From assembly GCF_001179925.1 (NCBI RefSeq), contig NZ_CVSF01000068.1, positions 62,001 to 126,000 on the forward strand: a DNA stretch of 64,000 nucleotides. The letters run 5' to 3'. Source of the DNA: Candidatus Pelagibacter communis. Its GTDB lineage: Bacteria; Pseudomonadota; Alphaproteobacteria; Pelagibacterales; Pelagibacteraceae. Under the pieces are notes generated by a model. The model was not told where the DNA came from and ran no database searches. It saw only the letters and a list, made by a program, of their open reading frames with translations. Positions 54,432 to 64,000 of the stretch are shown piece by piece; position 1 is the first letter of the stretch; each line of letters starts with the position of its first letter. The position numbers were made by a program, and so were the translations under genes.

Positions 54432-55514
54432 TTAATTTAATATTCCTTTAACAACATTCATAAATTTTAAATTTTCTTTTGACGATCCAATGGTTAATCT
54501 CAATTTATTCTTAATATGATAACCATTCTCGGTTGATCTTAAAATTATTCCTTTTTGTTTTAACTTTTGGTAGAAAAAACTTGCTGAATAATTACTTTTT
54601 TCAAAATCTAGCATTAAAAAATTTGCCGATACAGTATTTGAAAAAATACTATAATTTTCAAGAAATTTTTTAATCTTTTTTGCATAAAACAAATTATGAT
54701 TAATTGATTTTTTAATAAATTTTTTATCCTTAAGTGACTCAACTGCAGCTAATTGAGCTATTTGATTCACATTAAAAGGAGGTTTAATCATATTAAGAGC
54801 TTTTATAATTTTTTTTGATCCATAGCCCCATCCAACCCTCAAAGCAGCTAGTCCGAAGATTTTTGAAAAAGTTCTAAGAATAAAAACATTATCATTATTT
54901 TTGAATAAATTTAAACCTGAGGCATAATCGGAGTTTTTCATATATTCCGAATATGCATCATCAATTACTAATAAAATATTTTTGTTCAGTTTTTTTCTAA
55001 GCTTAAGTACCTCTTTTTTGGTTAAGTAAGTTCCTGTTGGATTATTTGGATTTGCTATAAAAACAATTTTCGTTTTCTTGCTAATCTTTTTTAATATTTC
55101 ATCAATTGAAATTTTAAAATCAATTTCCTTTGCAAATACAACCTTTGCTCCAACAATTTTCGAGTAAATTCTGTACATTAAAAAACTATACTCTGGCAAA
55201 ACTACTTCGTCTTTTGGACTCAAAAACAATTGACAAATCATTTGAATAACTTCATCTGAACCTGCACCACAAATAATTTTTTCAGAATTACATTTATAAG
55301 TTTTAGAAATGGCTTTCCTTAAATTGCTTGCCTTCCCATCAGGATATTTACTTGATATTAAATTTTTATTTAACATCAATTTTTTAACTTTTGGACTAAA
55401 ACCTAGGGCAGACTCATTAGCTGACAATTTAATTACATTTTTAAATTTTTTGATTCTAGATTTACCCGGCTTATAGGCCTCTATATTGAATTTTTTGAAT
55501 TTTAGAGCAATCAT
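54432..55514 (-). CDS. hisC: histidinol-phosphate aminotransferase (HisC2 type)
   Basis: This fold-type I PLP aminotransferase has 360 residues. KLSANESALGFSPKV opens the substrate lid, IANPNNPTGTYL, VIDDAYSEYM and the PLP Lys in RTFSKIFGLAALRVGWGYG are hallmarks. Its place next to tyrC suggests it also transaminates aromatic acids (phenylalanine/tyrosine), as HisC2 enzymes do; a second hisC may be in a histidine operon elsewhere. It is divergent from metX and shares the 189-base intergenic region with the SAM-II riboswitch. Confidence 0.92.
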   Translation of the reverse strand: MIALKFKKFNIEAYKPGKSRIKKFKNVIKLSANESALGFSPKVKKLMLNKNLISSKYPDGKASNLRKAISKTYKCNSEKIICGAGSDEVIQMICQLFLSPKDEVVLPEYSFLMYRIYSKIVGAKVVFAKEIDFKISIDEILKKISKKTKIVFIANPNNPTGTYLTKKEVLKLRKKLNKNILLVIDDAYSEYMKNSDYASGLNLFKNNDNVFILRTFSKIFGLAALRVGWGYGSKKIIKALNMIKPPFNVNQIAQLAAVESLKDKKFIKKSINHNLFYAKKIKKFLENYSIFSNTVSANFLMLDFEKSNYSASFFYQKLKQKGIILRSTENGYHIKNKLRLTIGSSKENLKFMNVVKGILN

Positions 55515-55586
55515 TTTTTTAATTTATGGGTTCTTTATAGATAAAATTACAAATTTTTATAGAGAATAAGAAGCTTTTTTAAAAAA

Positions 55587-55615
55587 TTGACATAATAAAT
55601 AAGTTCTTGTAAAAA
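55587..55615 (+). promoter_or_regulatory. sigma-70 promoter of the metX operon
   Basis: A perfect -35 box TTGACA (55587-55592) and an A-rich -10 TAAAAA (55610-55615) are 17 bases apart. A start of transcription six or seven bases later falls at 55621-55622, exactly where the SAM-II aptamer begins, so the whole leader is the riboswitch plus a short expression region. Confidence 0.62.
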
Positions 55616-55620
55616 AAATA

Positions 55621-55670
55621 TGCGCTGATTTAACTGAATTGCGAGCGCTTAAAAAAAACCGCTAAAATAG
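55621..55670 (+). promoter_or_regulatory. SAM-II riboswitch
   Basis: The sequence matches the SAM-II consensus closely: P1 stem GCGCT (55622-55626) with AGCGC (55644-55648), the conserved loop GATTTAAC then TGAATTGCG, and the 3' element GCTAAAA (55661-55667). The 3' end ATAG can pair with CT in the loop to close the pseudoknot, where the reference metX element has CC/GG. Eight T follow at 55671-55678, and the metX ATG comes 33 bases later. When SAM is plentiful it should turn metX expression off, by termination, by hiding the ribosome site, or both. Confidence 0.93.
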
Positions 55671-55703
55671 TTTTTTTTCTCACAATTCAAATAAAGCTCA
55701 ATT

Positions 55704-56822
55704 ATGAACATTGAAACAAACATTAAGACTTTAATAGTAAAAAAACCATTAAAACTAGATTGTGGGAAAACTATCAAAGATTTTCCAATCGCATATGAAA
55801 CATATGGTTCACTTAATTCAAAAAAAGATAACGCAATATTAGTATTTCACGCATTAACTGGAGATCAATTTGTGACTGGGCTCAATCCCATGACAAAAAA
55901 AGATGGATGGTGGAGTTATGCGGTAGGTCCAGATAAAGCTATAGATACAAATAAGTATTTCGTTATTTGTTCAAATGTAATTGGAGGATGCATGGGTTCA
56001 TATGGACCAAGTCACATAAATCCTGATACTAAAAATATATTTGGAACAAATTTTCCAGTTATAACTATAAATGATATAGTGAATGCTCAATACAGTTTAC
56101 TTGATCATTTTGGAATTGATAAATTATTTTCTATAACTGGCGGCTCTATGGGAGGAATGCAAGTACTTCAATTTATTAGTAATTTTCCTGATAAATCAAA
56201 AACAGTCGTCCCTATAGCAACTACTTCAAGCCATTCTGCACAAAATATTGCTTTTAATGAATTGGGAAGACAGGCGATAACTGCTGACAGTAATTGGAAT
56301 GATGGAAATTATTCATCTAAAAATATTAATCCAGGCAAAGGATTGGCAGTGGCTAGAATGGCTGCTCATATCACCTATCTGTCAAAAAAAGGGTTACAGG
56401 AAAAATTCGGAAGAAAATTACAAGAAAGAGAAGATCTTAAATTTGGTTTTGATGCAGATTTCCAAATTGAAAGCTATTTAAGATATCAAGGCTCTGTTTT
56501 TGTAGATAGATTTGATGCTAATAGTTATCTCTATATTACTAGGGCGATGGATTATTTTGATTTAGCAAAACAATTTAATGGAAATCTTTCCAATGCATTT
56601 AAAAATACTAAAGCTAAATTTTTTATAATTTCTTTTACCTCAGATTGGCTTTATCCAACACAAGAAAATAAAGATATTGTCATTGCACTAAATTCTATTG
56701 GAGCAGATGTAGGATTTGTTGAAATAGAATCAGATAAAGGTCATGACTCATTCTTATTAGATGTTCCAGATTTTCTGAGTGCACTCAAAAACTTTTTAGA
56801 TAAATCTTATATAGAAAATTAA
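55704..56822 (+). CDS. metX: homoserine O-acetyltransferase (MetX)
   Basis: MetX activates homoserine for sulfur addition in methionine synthesis. The 372-residue alpha/beta-hydrolase has the nucleophile Ser148 in TGGSMGGMQ, the Asp in SDWLYPTQEN and the His in KGHDSFLLD. HALTGDQFVTG (shape of the oxyanion region) and NVIGGCMGSYGPS are characteristic, and the last favours MetX. Acetyl versus succinyl transfer cannot be settled by eye. The upstream SAM-II riboswitch fits this role, and metW follows after two bases. Confidence 0.95.
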   Translation: MNIETNIKTLIVKKPLKLDCGKTIKDFPIAYETYGSLNSKKDNAILVFHALTGDQFVTGLNPMTKKDGWWSYAVGPDKAIDTNKYFVICSNVIGGCMGSYGPSHINPDTKNIFGTNFPVITINDIVNAQYSLLDHFGIDKLFSITGGSMGGMQVLQFISNFPDKSKTVVPIATTSSHSAQNIAFNELGRQAITADSNWNDGNYSSKNINPGKGLAVARMAAHITYLSKKGLQEKFGRKLQEREDLKFGFDADFQIESYLRYQGSVFVDRFDANSYLYITRAMDYFDLAKQFNGNLSNAFKNTKAKFFIISFTSDWLYPTQENKDIVIALNSIGADVGFVEIESDKGHDSFLLDVPDFLSALKNFLDKSYIEN

Positions 56823-56824
56823 GT

Positions 56825-57421
56825 ATGAAGAATGAATTTAAAGTAATAGCAGATCTAATTGAAAAAGATAAAAAGGTTTTAGATGTAGGATGCGCTGATG
56901 GAACTCTAATGAAATTTTTGAAAGAGCACAAAAATATCAAAATTAGAGGATTAGAAATTTCAAAAAATAAAGTTCAGGAATGTATTTCAAAAGGTTTAAC
57001 TGTGATTGAAGGAAATGCTGAAAAAGATTTAAAACAATTTCCTGACAAATCTTTTGATTATGTTGTTTTAAGTCAAACTCTCCAAGCATTTTTAAATCCA
57101 GAGTTAGTTTTAAATGAACTATTGAGAGTTGGAAAAAAAGCTATTGTAACCATTCCTAATTTTGGTTATTGGAAAGTGAGGTTTCATTTATTATTTAGAG
57201 GAACAATGCCAATTACTAAAACTTTACCAGATGAATGGTATAACACACCAAATTTACATATGTGTACTATTAAAGATTTTGTCACTTTTGTTAAATCCAG
57301 AGATATAAAAATTTTCAAATCTTTGGCTTTGAATAATCTAAATACTTCATCAATTAACGAAAATAATCTAATCTTCAAAAATTTATTTGCTGATTTAGGC
57401 ATATTTTTAATAGAAAAATAA
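56825..57421 (+). CDS. metW: MetW, methionine biosynthesis protein
   Basis: MetW forms a complex with MetX and increases its activity. The 198-residue protein is a SAM-methyltransferase-like fold with VLDVGCADGTLMKFL at residues 19-33, then VIEGNAEKDLKQFPDKSFDYVVLSQTLQ in short parts and IPNFGYWKVRFHLLFRGTMP, which is a strongly conserved MetW segment. It lies two bases after the metX stop and directly before gloB. It is part of the SAM-regulated operon. Confidence 0.94.
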   Translation: MKNEFKVIADLIEKDKKVLDVGCADGTLMKFLKEHKNIKIRGLEISKNKVQECISKGLTVIEGNAEKDLKQFPDKSFDYVVLSQTLQAFLNPELVLNELLRVGKKAIVTIPNFGYWKVRFHLLFRGTMPITKTLPDEWYNTPNLHMCTIKDFVTFVKSRDIKIFKSLALNNLNTSSINENNLIFKNLFADLGIFLIEK

Positions 57422-57422
57422 T

Positions 57423-58142
57423 ATGCAAGTTGAAATAATTCCATGTCTTCAAGATAATTACAGTTATCTAATAATTGATGAAAACAACAATTCTGCATGT
57501 GTAGTGGATCCAAGTGAATCCAAGCCAATAATTGATTTTTTAAAAAATAAAAATATAAATTTAAAATATATTCTTAATACTCACCATCACCATGACCATA
57601 TTGGTGGAAATATTGATTTAAAAAAAGAATTTGGATCTATAGTAGTGGGTTTTAAAGAAGATTCTAAAAGAATTCCTGGAATTGATGTTTTATTAGAAAA
57701 TAATCAGATATGGGAAGCTGAAAATTTTGTAGCCAAAATAATTCATATACCTGGGCACACATCAGGCCATATTTGCTTTCATTTTTTTAATGAAAAATTA
57801 GTTTTTACTGGAGACACTCTTTTTTCTCTTGGTTGTGGAAGAATATTTGAAGGGACTTACAAAGAAATGTTTAATTCTTTAGATAAGATTAAATCTTTGC
57901 CAAGAGATACAAAAATTTATTGCGGTCATGAATATACATCAAATAATTTAAATTTTTGCCTGAAGCACGACCCTGAAAATTTTAATTTAAAAAGAAAAAA
58001 AGAAATCATAAAAAAACAAGTCATGAAAGGCTTACCCACAGTTCCATCTACTATTAAAGATGAACTAGAATGCAATATATTTTTAAGAGCAAATGATTTA
58101 GAGACTTTCTCAAAATTAAGAGATTTAAAGGATAATTTTTAG
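57423..58142 (+). CDS. gloB: hydroxyacylglutathione hydrolase (glyoxalase II)
   Basis: GloB hydrolyses S-D-lactoylglutathione to D-lactate and glutathione in methylglyoxal detoxification. The 239-residue metallo-beta-lactamase-fold protein has THHHHDHIGGN near residue 54, the metal-ligand motif, then HIPGHTSGHICFHF, FTGDTLFSLGCGRIFEG and YCGHEYTSNNL, and a C-terminal LFLRAN-type (IFLRANDLE) segment. It begins one base after metW, so it is in the metX operon. Confidence 0.95.
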   Translation: MQVEIIPCLQDNYSYLIIDENNNSACVVDPSESKPIIDFLKNKNINLKYILNTHHHHDHIGGNIDLKKEFGSIVVGFKEDSKRIPGIDVLLENNQIWEAENFVAKIIHIPGHTSGHICFHFFNEKLVFTGDTLFSLGCGRIFEGTYKEMFNSLDKIKSLPRDTKIYCGHEYTSNNLNFCLKHDPENFNLKRKKEIIKKQVMKGLPTVPSTIKDELECNIFLRANDLETFSKLRDLKDNF

Positions 58143-58151
58143 GTTTTCAGC

Positions 58152-58179
58152 TTGACTATATTTAAGCTCAGACTATATT
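58152..58179 (+). promoter_or_regulatory. sigma-70 promoter of rplU-rpmA-obgE
   Basis: TTGACT (58152-58157) and TATATT (58174-58179) are separated by 16 bases, immediately after the gloB stop. The expected start near 58186 leaves a leader of about 22 bases to the rplU ATG at 58208. An upstream in-frame start at 58178 lies in the -10 element and is excluded. Confidence 0.7.
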
Positions 58180-58207
58180 GCCATTAAAAAATTTTACTAT
58201 AAATACT

Positions 58208-58609
58208 ATGTCTTTCGCAGTAATACAAACAGGTGGTAAACAATACAAAGTTAAATCTGGTGAGATTTTAAAGATTGAAAAAATATCAGATATGAAACCT
58301 AATGCCAAAATCGAATTCAAAGAAATTTTAGCTTACGGAGATGATAAAAATATAGAAATTGGATCTCCAATAGTTACAGGAGCAAAAGTTGAGGCTGATT
58401 TAATAAAAAACGATAAGAATAAGACTGTATTAATTTTTAAGAAAAGAAGAAGACATAATTCAAGAAGAAAAAATGGACATAGACAGGAATATTCTATGAT
58501 TAAAATAAGAAAGATTTTTTCAAAAGATGGTAAAATTTTATCTGAAGTTGAAAAAAAAGTAGCTCAAGTAAAAAAAACTAAAGTAGCTACAAAAGAGGAA
58601 AAAAAATAA
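58208..58609 (+). CDS. rplU: 50S ribosomal protein bL21
   Basis: The 133-residue protein begins MSFAVIQTGGKQYKVKSGE, the standard bL21 opening, and has FKKRRRHNSRRKNGHRQEYS near residues 78-97, the rRNA-binding stretch. It is longer than the usual 100-105 residues because of a Lys-rich C-terminal tail (VEKKVAQVKKTKVATKEEKK at the end), seen also in other alphaproteobacteria. It starts the conserved rplU-rpmA-obgE group; the next gene follows after 11 bases. Confidence 0.95.
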   Translation: MSFAVIQTGGKQYKVKSGEILKIEKISDMKPNAKIEFKEILAYGDDKNIEIGSPIVTGAKVEADLIKNDKNKTVLIFKKRRRHNSRRKNGHRQEYSMIKIRKIFSKDGKILSEVEKKVAQVKKTKVATKEEKK

Positions 58610-58620
58610 TTAGGTAAATT

Positions 58621-58875
58621 ATGGCAACAAAAAAAGCAGGTGGATCATCAAGAAACGGAAGAGATAGTGCTGGTCGAAGACTTGGTGTGAAAAAATACGG
58701 TGGAGAAAATGTAATACCTGGAAATATAATTGTTCGTCAAAGAGGCACAAAAATTTTCCCAGGTGAAAATGTAGGAATGGGTAAAGACCACTCAATTTTT
58801 TCAGTTATCAAAGGGAAAGTAGTTTTTAAAAAAACTAAGGCAGATAGAACTTTCGTTTCAGTAAAACCCAATTAA
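58621..58875 (+). CDS. rpmA: 50S ribosomal protein bL27
   Basis: The 84-residue protein has the full bL27 pattern: [50 protein letters not shown] and KGKVVFKK. The N-terminal tail reaches the peptidyl-transferase centre of the 50S subunit. There is no cleavable N-terminal extension of the Firmicutes type. The spacing to rplU is 11 bases and obgE follows after 27 bases, a nearly universal gene order. Confidence 0.98.
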   Translation: MATKKAGGSSRNGRDSAGRRLGVKKYGGENVIPGNIIVRQRGTKIFPGENVGMGKDHSIFSVIKGKVVFKKTKADRTFVSVKPN

Positions 58876-58893
58876 TAGTACAACCAAAATTAA

Positions 58894-60981
<2,088 letters not shown>

Positions 60982-60982
<1 letters not shown>

Positions 60983-62232
60983 TGAAAAATTATTTGTATG
61001 CTTTGGGCAAAAAAGCTAAAAAAGCCTCAATAAAATCTGTTAGTTTAAGAAAAAAAAATAAAGTTTTAAAAGACTATTGCAATTTTCTTATAAAAAACAA
61101 GAAGAGAATAATTTCTGAAAATGCAAAAGACTTAAAAATAGCTAAGGAAAAAAAACTAAAAGAAAATCTTCTTCAAAGACTTTTAATCAATGAAAAAAGG
61201 ATTTTTGAAATTATAAACTCAATAAAAAAAATTATTAAATTCAAGGACCCTGTCAATCAATGTTTAAAAAAATGGAAAAGACCGAGTGGACTAAAAATTG
61301 AAAAAATCACAACTCCAATAGGTGTTATCGGGGTAATTTATGAAAGCAGGCCTAATGTTACATCTGATATTGCGTCACTATGTTTTAAATCAAACAATCC
61401 TGTTATTTTAAAAGGTGGATCTGAAGCTTATTATTCAAATAAAATTTTTACGGATTTATTTAGAAAATCTTTAATCAAAAATAAAGTGGATATTAATTAT
61501 GTTCAACTAATTAATTATAAAAATAGAAAAGTAGTTGATTTTTTATTAACAAAAATGATTAGATATATAGATGTTATCATTCCAAGAGGTGGAAAAAGTT
61601 TAGTAAAAAAAGTAAAAGACTTGTCTAAAGTACCAATTATCGGTCATCTTGAGGGTATATGTCATACATATATCGATAAAGATGCTAATTTATCTATGGC
61701 TAAAAAAATTACTTTAAATGCAAAATTAAGAAACACAGCAATCTGTGGAGCAACAGAGACTATCTTGATACATCAAAATCTTTTAAATAAATTCTGTATT
61801 CCGATATTGTCTAATCTAGAGGAAAATGGTTGTAAAATCATTGGAGATAATAAAATTAAAAGATTCTACAGAAAAAAAATACAAACCGCAAAAAAAAGTG
61901 ATTGGTCAAAAGAATATTTATCTTCTACAGTATCAATAAAATCAGTAAAAAATATTGAAGAAGCAATTGATCATATAAACAAATATGGAACAATGCACAC
62001 TGATTCAATAATCACTAAAAATTCTAAATCAGCCAAAAAATTTTTAAAAGAGATCAAAAGTTCAATCGCAATGCATAATACCTCTACACAATTTGCAGAT
62101 GGAGGAGAATTCGGTTTTGGAGGTGAAGTGGGTATATCTACTAATACTCTTCCTCCAAGAGGACCTGTTGGTTTAAATCAACTTGTTTCCTATAAATATC
62201 AAGTTTCAAGTAATGGTAAAACAAGAAAATAA
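60982..62232 (+). CDS. proA: glutamate-5-semialdehyde dehydrogenase
   Basis: ProA reduces glutamyl phosphate to the semialdehyde, the second proline step. The 416-residue aldehyde-dehydrogenase-fold protein has GVIGVIYESRPNVTSD near residue 115, LKGGSEAYYSN, IPRGGKSLVK, IGHLEGICHTYID near residue 220 and the catalytic Cys in TAICGATETIL near residue 256. The late FADGGEFGFGGEVGISTN is also diagnostic. proA and nadD overlap by 20 bases. Confidence 0.96.
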
Positions 62233-62755
62233 ATTGAATAAAAAAAAAATAAAAATTGGAATTTTAGGTGGTTCATTTGATCCAGCACATATAGGTCATT
62301 TAACAATTTCAAAAGAAGCGAAAAAAAGATTTAGATTAAAATCAATTATATGGGCTATCACGAACCAAAATCCATTTAAAAAAAGAAATACAAATAATTT
62401 AAAAAAAAGAATAAATTTTTGTAAAAAAATAATTGGTAAAAATAAATCAATAAAAGTCAAATATTTTGAAGAAATTATTAAGTCAAACAAAACTATTGAT
62501 TTGATAAATTACCTAAGCAGAAATAAAAAATATGAATTATTTTTTCTTATGGGTGCAGATAATCTCATAAATTTTCATAAATGGCATAAATATAAAAATA
62601 TTCTTAAAAAATCGAAACTGATAGTTTTTGATCGTCAAGGTTATAAAAAAAAATCCCTAAATTCAAAGACATATGTTAAATCTAGTCAAAATGAGGTTAC
62701 ATTTGTTGAATTTAATAAAGTCAACATTTCATCTTCTCAATTAAGAAAAATTTGA
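62213..62755 (+). CDS. nadD: nicotinate-nucleotide adenylyltransferase (C-terminally short)
   Basis: NadD makes deamido-NAD from nicotinate mononucleotide and ATP. The protein is 180 residues from the ATG at 62213 (MVKQENK); a further ATG at 62183 is possible. The nucleotidyltransferase motif GGSFDPAHIGHL is at residues 19-30, FLMGADNLINFHKWHKY near residue 113, and SSSQLRKI, the SSTxIR-like ATP motif, forms the very end. Most homologues continue 20-30 residues past this motif, so the C-terminal helix is missing here. The gene overlaps proA. Confidence 0.9.
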   Translation: MVKQENKLNKKKIKIGILGGSFDPAHIGHLTISKEAKKRFRLKSIIWAITNQNPFKKRNTNNLKKRINFCKKIIGKNKSIKVKYFEEIIKSNKTIDLINYLSRNKKYELFFLMGADNLINFHKWHKYKNILKKSKLIVFDRQGYKKKSLNSKTYVKSSQNEVTFVEFNKVNISSSQLRKI

Positions 62756-62772
62756 TAGTCTAAATATAATTA

Positions 62773-63123
62773 ATGGATAAAAATTTGGATCTTAAAGACA
62801 TTATTATTAAGACTCTTGATCTAAACAAAGCTCTCGACATTGTAAGCATTGACCTTAAGGATAAAAGTTCTATGGCTGATTATATAATAATAGCAAGTGG
62901 TACCTCTTCAAGACATATTCAATCTTTGTCTGAACAAGTTTTAGAAAAATTTAAGGACAATGGTCTTAAAAATTCCAAAATCGAAGGTAAAGAAAGTAAT
63001 GACTGGAAGTTGGTGGATGGCATAGATCTTATTGTGCATATATTTCACCCAGAAAAAAGAAAATTTTATGAATTAGAAAAAATTTGGTCAGAATTAATAC
63101 CTAAAGAAAAAATAATGATATGA
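62773..63123 (+). CDS. rsfS: ribosome silencing factor RsfS
   Basis: RsfS binds bL14 and blocks subunit joining during starvation. The 116-residue protein has KALDIVSIDLKDKSSMADYIIIASG near residue 16 and EGKESNDWKLVDGIDLIVHIFHPEKRKFYELEKIW in the second half, both typical. nadD-rsfS is a common proteobacterial order. Its TGA overlaps the ctpA ATG (ATGA). The usual next gene, rlmH, is not here. Confidence 0.95.
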   Translation: MDKNLDLKDIIIKTLDLNKALDIVSIDLKDKSSMADYIIIASGTSSRHIQSLSEQVLEKFKDNGLKNSKIEGKESNDWKLVDGIDLIVHIFHPEKRKFYELEKIWSELIPKEKIMI

Positions 63124-64000
63124 GAATTGGCTTAGTAGTATTTTTTTTTTTAAATAATTTATTTTTTATAAATCTTTGTTTTTCTTCTGAAACGAACATC
63201 TATAAAAAGATTGATCTTTTCGGTGAAGTATTAGAAAAAATTAATGAGGAATATGTAGATGAAATAAATCAATCAGAAAGTATGGACTCTGCTATAAATG
63301 GCCTTTTACAATCACTCGATCCGTATTCAGCTTATATGTCTCCAGAAATATTTAGTGAAATGCAAACTGAAACAAGTGGAGAGTTTGGGGGTCTTGGTAT
63401 TGAAGTAAGTATGGAGTCCGGAGTAGTGAAAGTAATCTCACCAATAGACGATACTCCTGCATCAAGAGCAGGTATAAAAGCAGGAGATTATATAGTTAAA
63501 ATCGAAGATACACAGGTGCAAGGAAAAACCTTAAGCGAAGCAGTTGAATTAATGCGAGGTCCAGTAGGCTCGAGTATTGAACTTACTGTGCGTAGGAAAG
63601 GAGAAAAAAAAGCCCTAAAGTTTAATATAACAAGAGAAATTATTGAAATTCAATCTGTAAAGACCGACTTACTAGAAAATAATATTGGATATATTAGGTT
63701 AACATCATTCAACGAGAACAGTGGGGAACAAATTAAAAATAAAATAAAAGATTTAGAAAAAAATGAAAATATTAAAGCTTACATTTTAGATTTAAGAAAT
63801 AACCCTGGTGGATTATTATCCCAAGCTATAACAATATCCGACTTTTTTTTAAATAACGGTGAAATTGTATCAACAAAAAGTAGAAAACCTTCAGAGAATA
63901 GAAAATGGTTTGCAAAAGAAGGTGATATAACTAACGGTAAAACATTAGTTGTACTTATAAATTATGGATCAGCATCAGCCTCTGAAATAGTTGCTGGAGC
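63120..64000 (+). CDS. ctpA: C-terminal processing peptidase CtpA, cut by window edge
   Basis: This S41 serine peptidase degrades or trims periplasmic proteins. About 293 residues are visible from the ATG at 63120. They include a signal peptide (hydrophobic FFFLNNLFFI stretch, probable cleavage around residue 22), an N-terminal helical part with LLQSLDPYSAYMSP, a PDZ domain near residues 75-160 (GLGIEVSMESGVVKVISPI), and the protease part with YIRLTSF, LDLRNNPGG and GSASASEIVAG, which contains the catalytic Ser; the Lys follows beyond the edge. It begins within the rsfS stop codon. Confidence 0.94.
   Translation, partial: MRIGLVVFFFLNNLFFINLCFSSETNIYKKIDLFGEVLEKINEEYVDEINQSESMDSAINGLLQSLDPYSAYMSPEIFSEMQTETSGEFGGLGIEVSMESGVVKVISPIDDTPASRAGIKAGDYIVKIEDTQVQGKTLSEAVELMRGPVGSSIELTVRRKGEKKALKFNITREIIEIQSVKTDLLENNIGYIRLTSFNENSGEQIKNKIKDLEKNENIKAYILDLRNNPGGLLSQAITISDFFLNNGEIVSTKSRKPSENRKWFAKEGDITNGKTLVVLINYGSASASEIVAG

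Overview
The window looks like chromosomal DNA of a streamlined marine alphaproteobacterium of the SAR11 group (Pelagibacterales, 'Candidatus Pelagibacter'-like). Reasons: the sequence is very A+T-rich by eye; proteins are Lys/Asn/Ile-rich; genes are packed with gaps of usually 0-100 bases; and the gene order and gene types are alphaproteobacterial (tldD/pmbA, chvI-chvG near ahcY, hisC-tyrC beside metX-metW, obg-proB-proA-nadD-rsfS, class I lysyl-tRNA synthetase, a SAM-II riboswitch). No stretch longer than 300 bases lacks a gene. I see no tRNA, rRNA, insertion sequence, prophage or CRISPR array. The assignment to SAR11 is inference from these features, not from a database search.

Layout. 1-4.0 kb (minus): HAD phosphatase-like, ribF, ileS (cut by the left edge). 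4.1-6.2 kb (plus): groES-groEL behind a sigma-32-type promoter and followed by a clear terminator. 6.2-13 kb: FkbM methyltransferase, typA, a YczE-like membrane protein, an exported protein, and pmbA/tldD. 13-17 kb: a DCC-family protein, then a minus-strand group with a dihydrodipicolinate-synthase-like aldolase, a cyclopropane-fatty-acid-synthase-like methyltransferase, a highly basic coiled-coil protein and a small membrane protein, the last two unrecognised. 17-26 kb: GT9 glycosyltransferase, membrane J-domain protein, oligopeptidase B, heat-shock Hsp20, purine permease facing a purine phosphoribosyltransferase, GT17 glycosyltransferase, DUF1330, AlkA-like glycosylase, EamA transporter. 26.3-31.6 kb: msrA, sulfurtransferase, a very short membrane-fusion protein and an RND pump, all abutting with zero spacing. 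31.6-43 kb: lytic transglycosylase, VanZ-like, gpmA, then the minus-strand block chvI-chvG-ahcY-tsaE-amgK-murU, polA, bioY, regA. 43-46 kb: a polyamine operon (decarboxylase, deoxyhypusine-synthase homologue, ureohydrolase). 46-55 kb: yhhQ, rpmB, pyrD, lysS, trkH, ampG, an NlpC/P60 peptidase, tyrC, hisC. 55.6-58.1 kb: SAM-II riboswitch, metX, metW, gloB. 58.2-64 kb: rplU-rpmA-obgE-proB-proA-nadD-rsfS-ctpA (ctpA cut by the right edge).

How it fits together. Most genes are housekeeping. Regulation that can be read directly: two heat-shock promoters with the same spacing (groES and hsp20), a methionine-synthesis operon controlled by a SAM riboswitch, and ordinary promoters for rplU and rpmB, the latter placed so close to the start codon that its mRNA would be almost leaderless. 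Peptidoglycan recycling genes (AmpG, NlpC/P60 peptidase, AmgK, MurU, lytic transglycosylase) are spread over 20 kb. Gene junctions fall into two recurring types, TAATG overlaps and exact abutments, which suggests widespread translational coupling.

The items most worth a second look are the polyamine operon with a deoxyhypusine synthase homologue beside a ureohydrolase, the membrane-fusion protein that lacks the alpha-hairpin, the lysine-rich coiled-coil protein at 13.8-15.0 kb, and the SAM-II riboswitch with its U-tract. I did not find a clearly new defence or mobile system.
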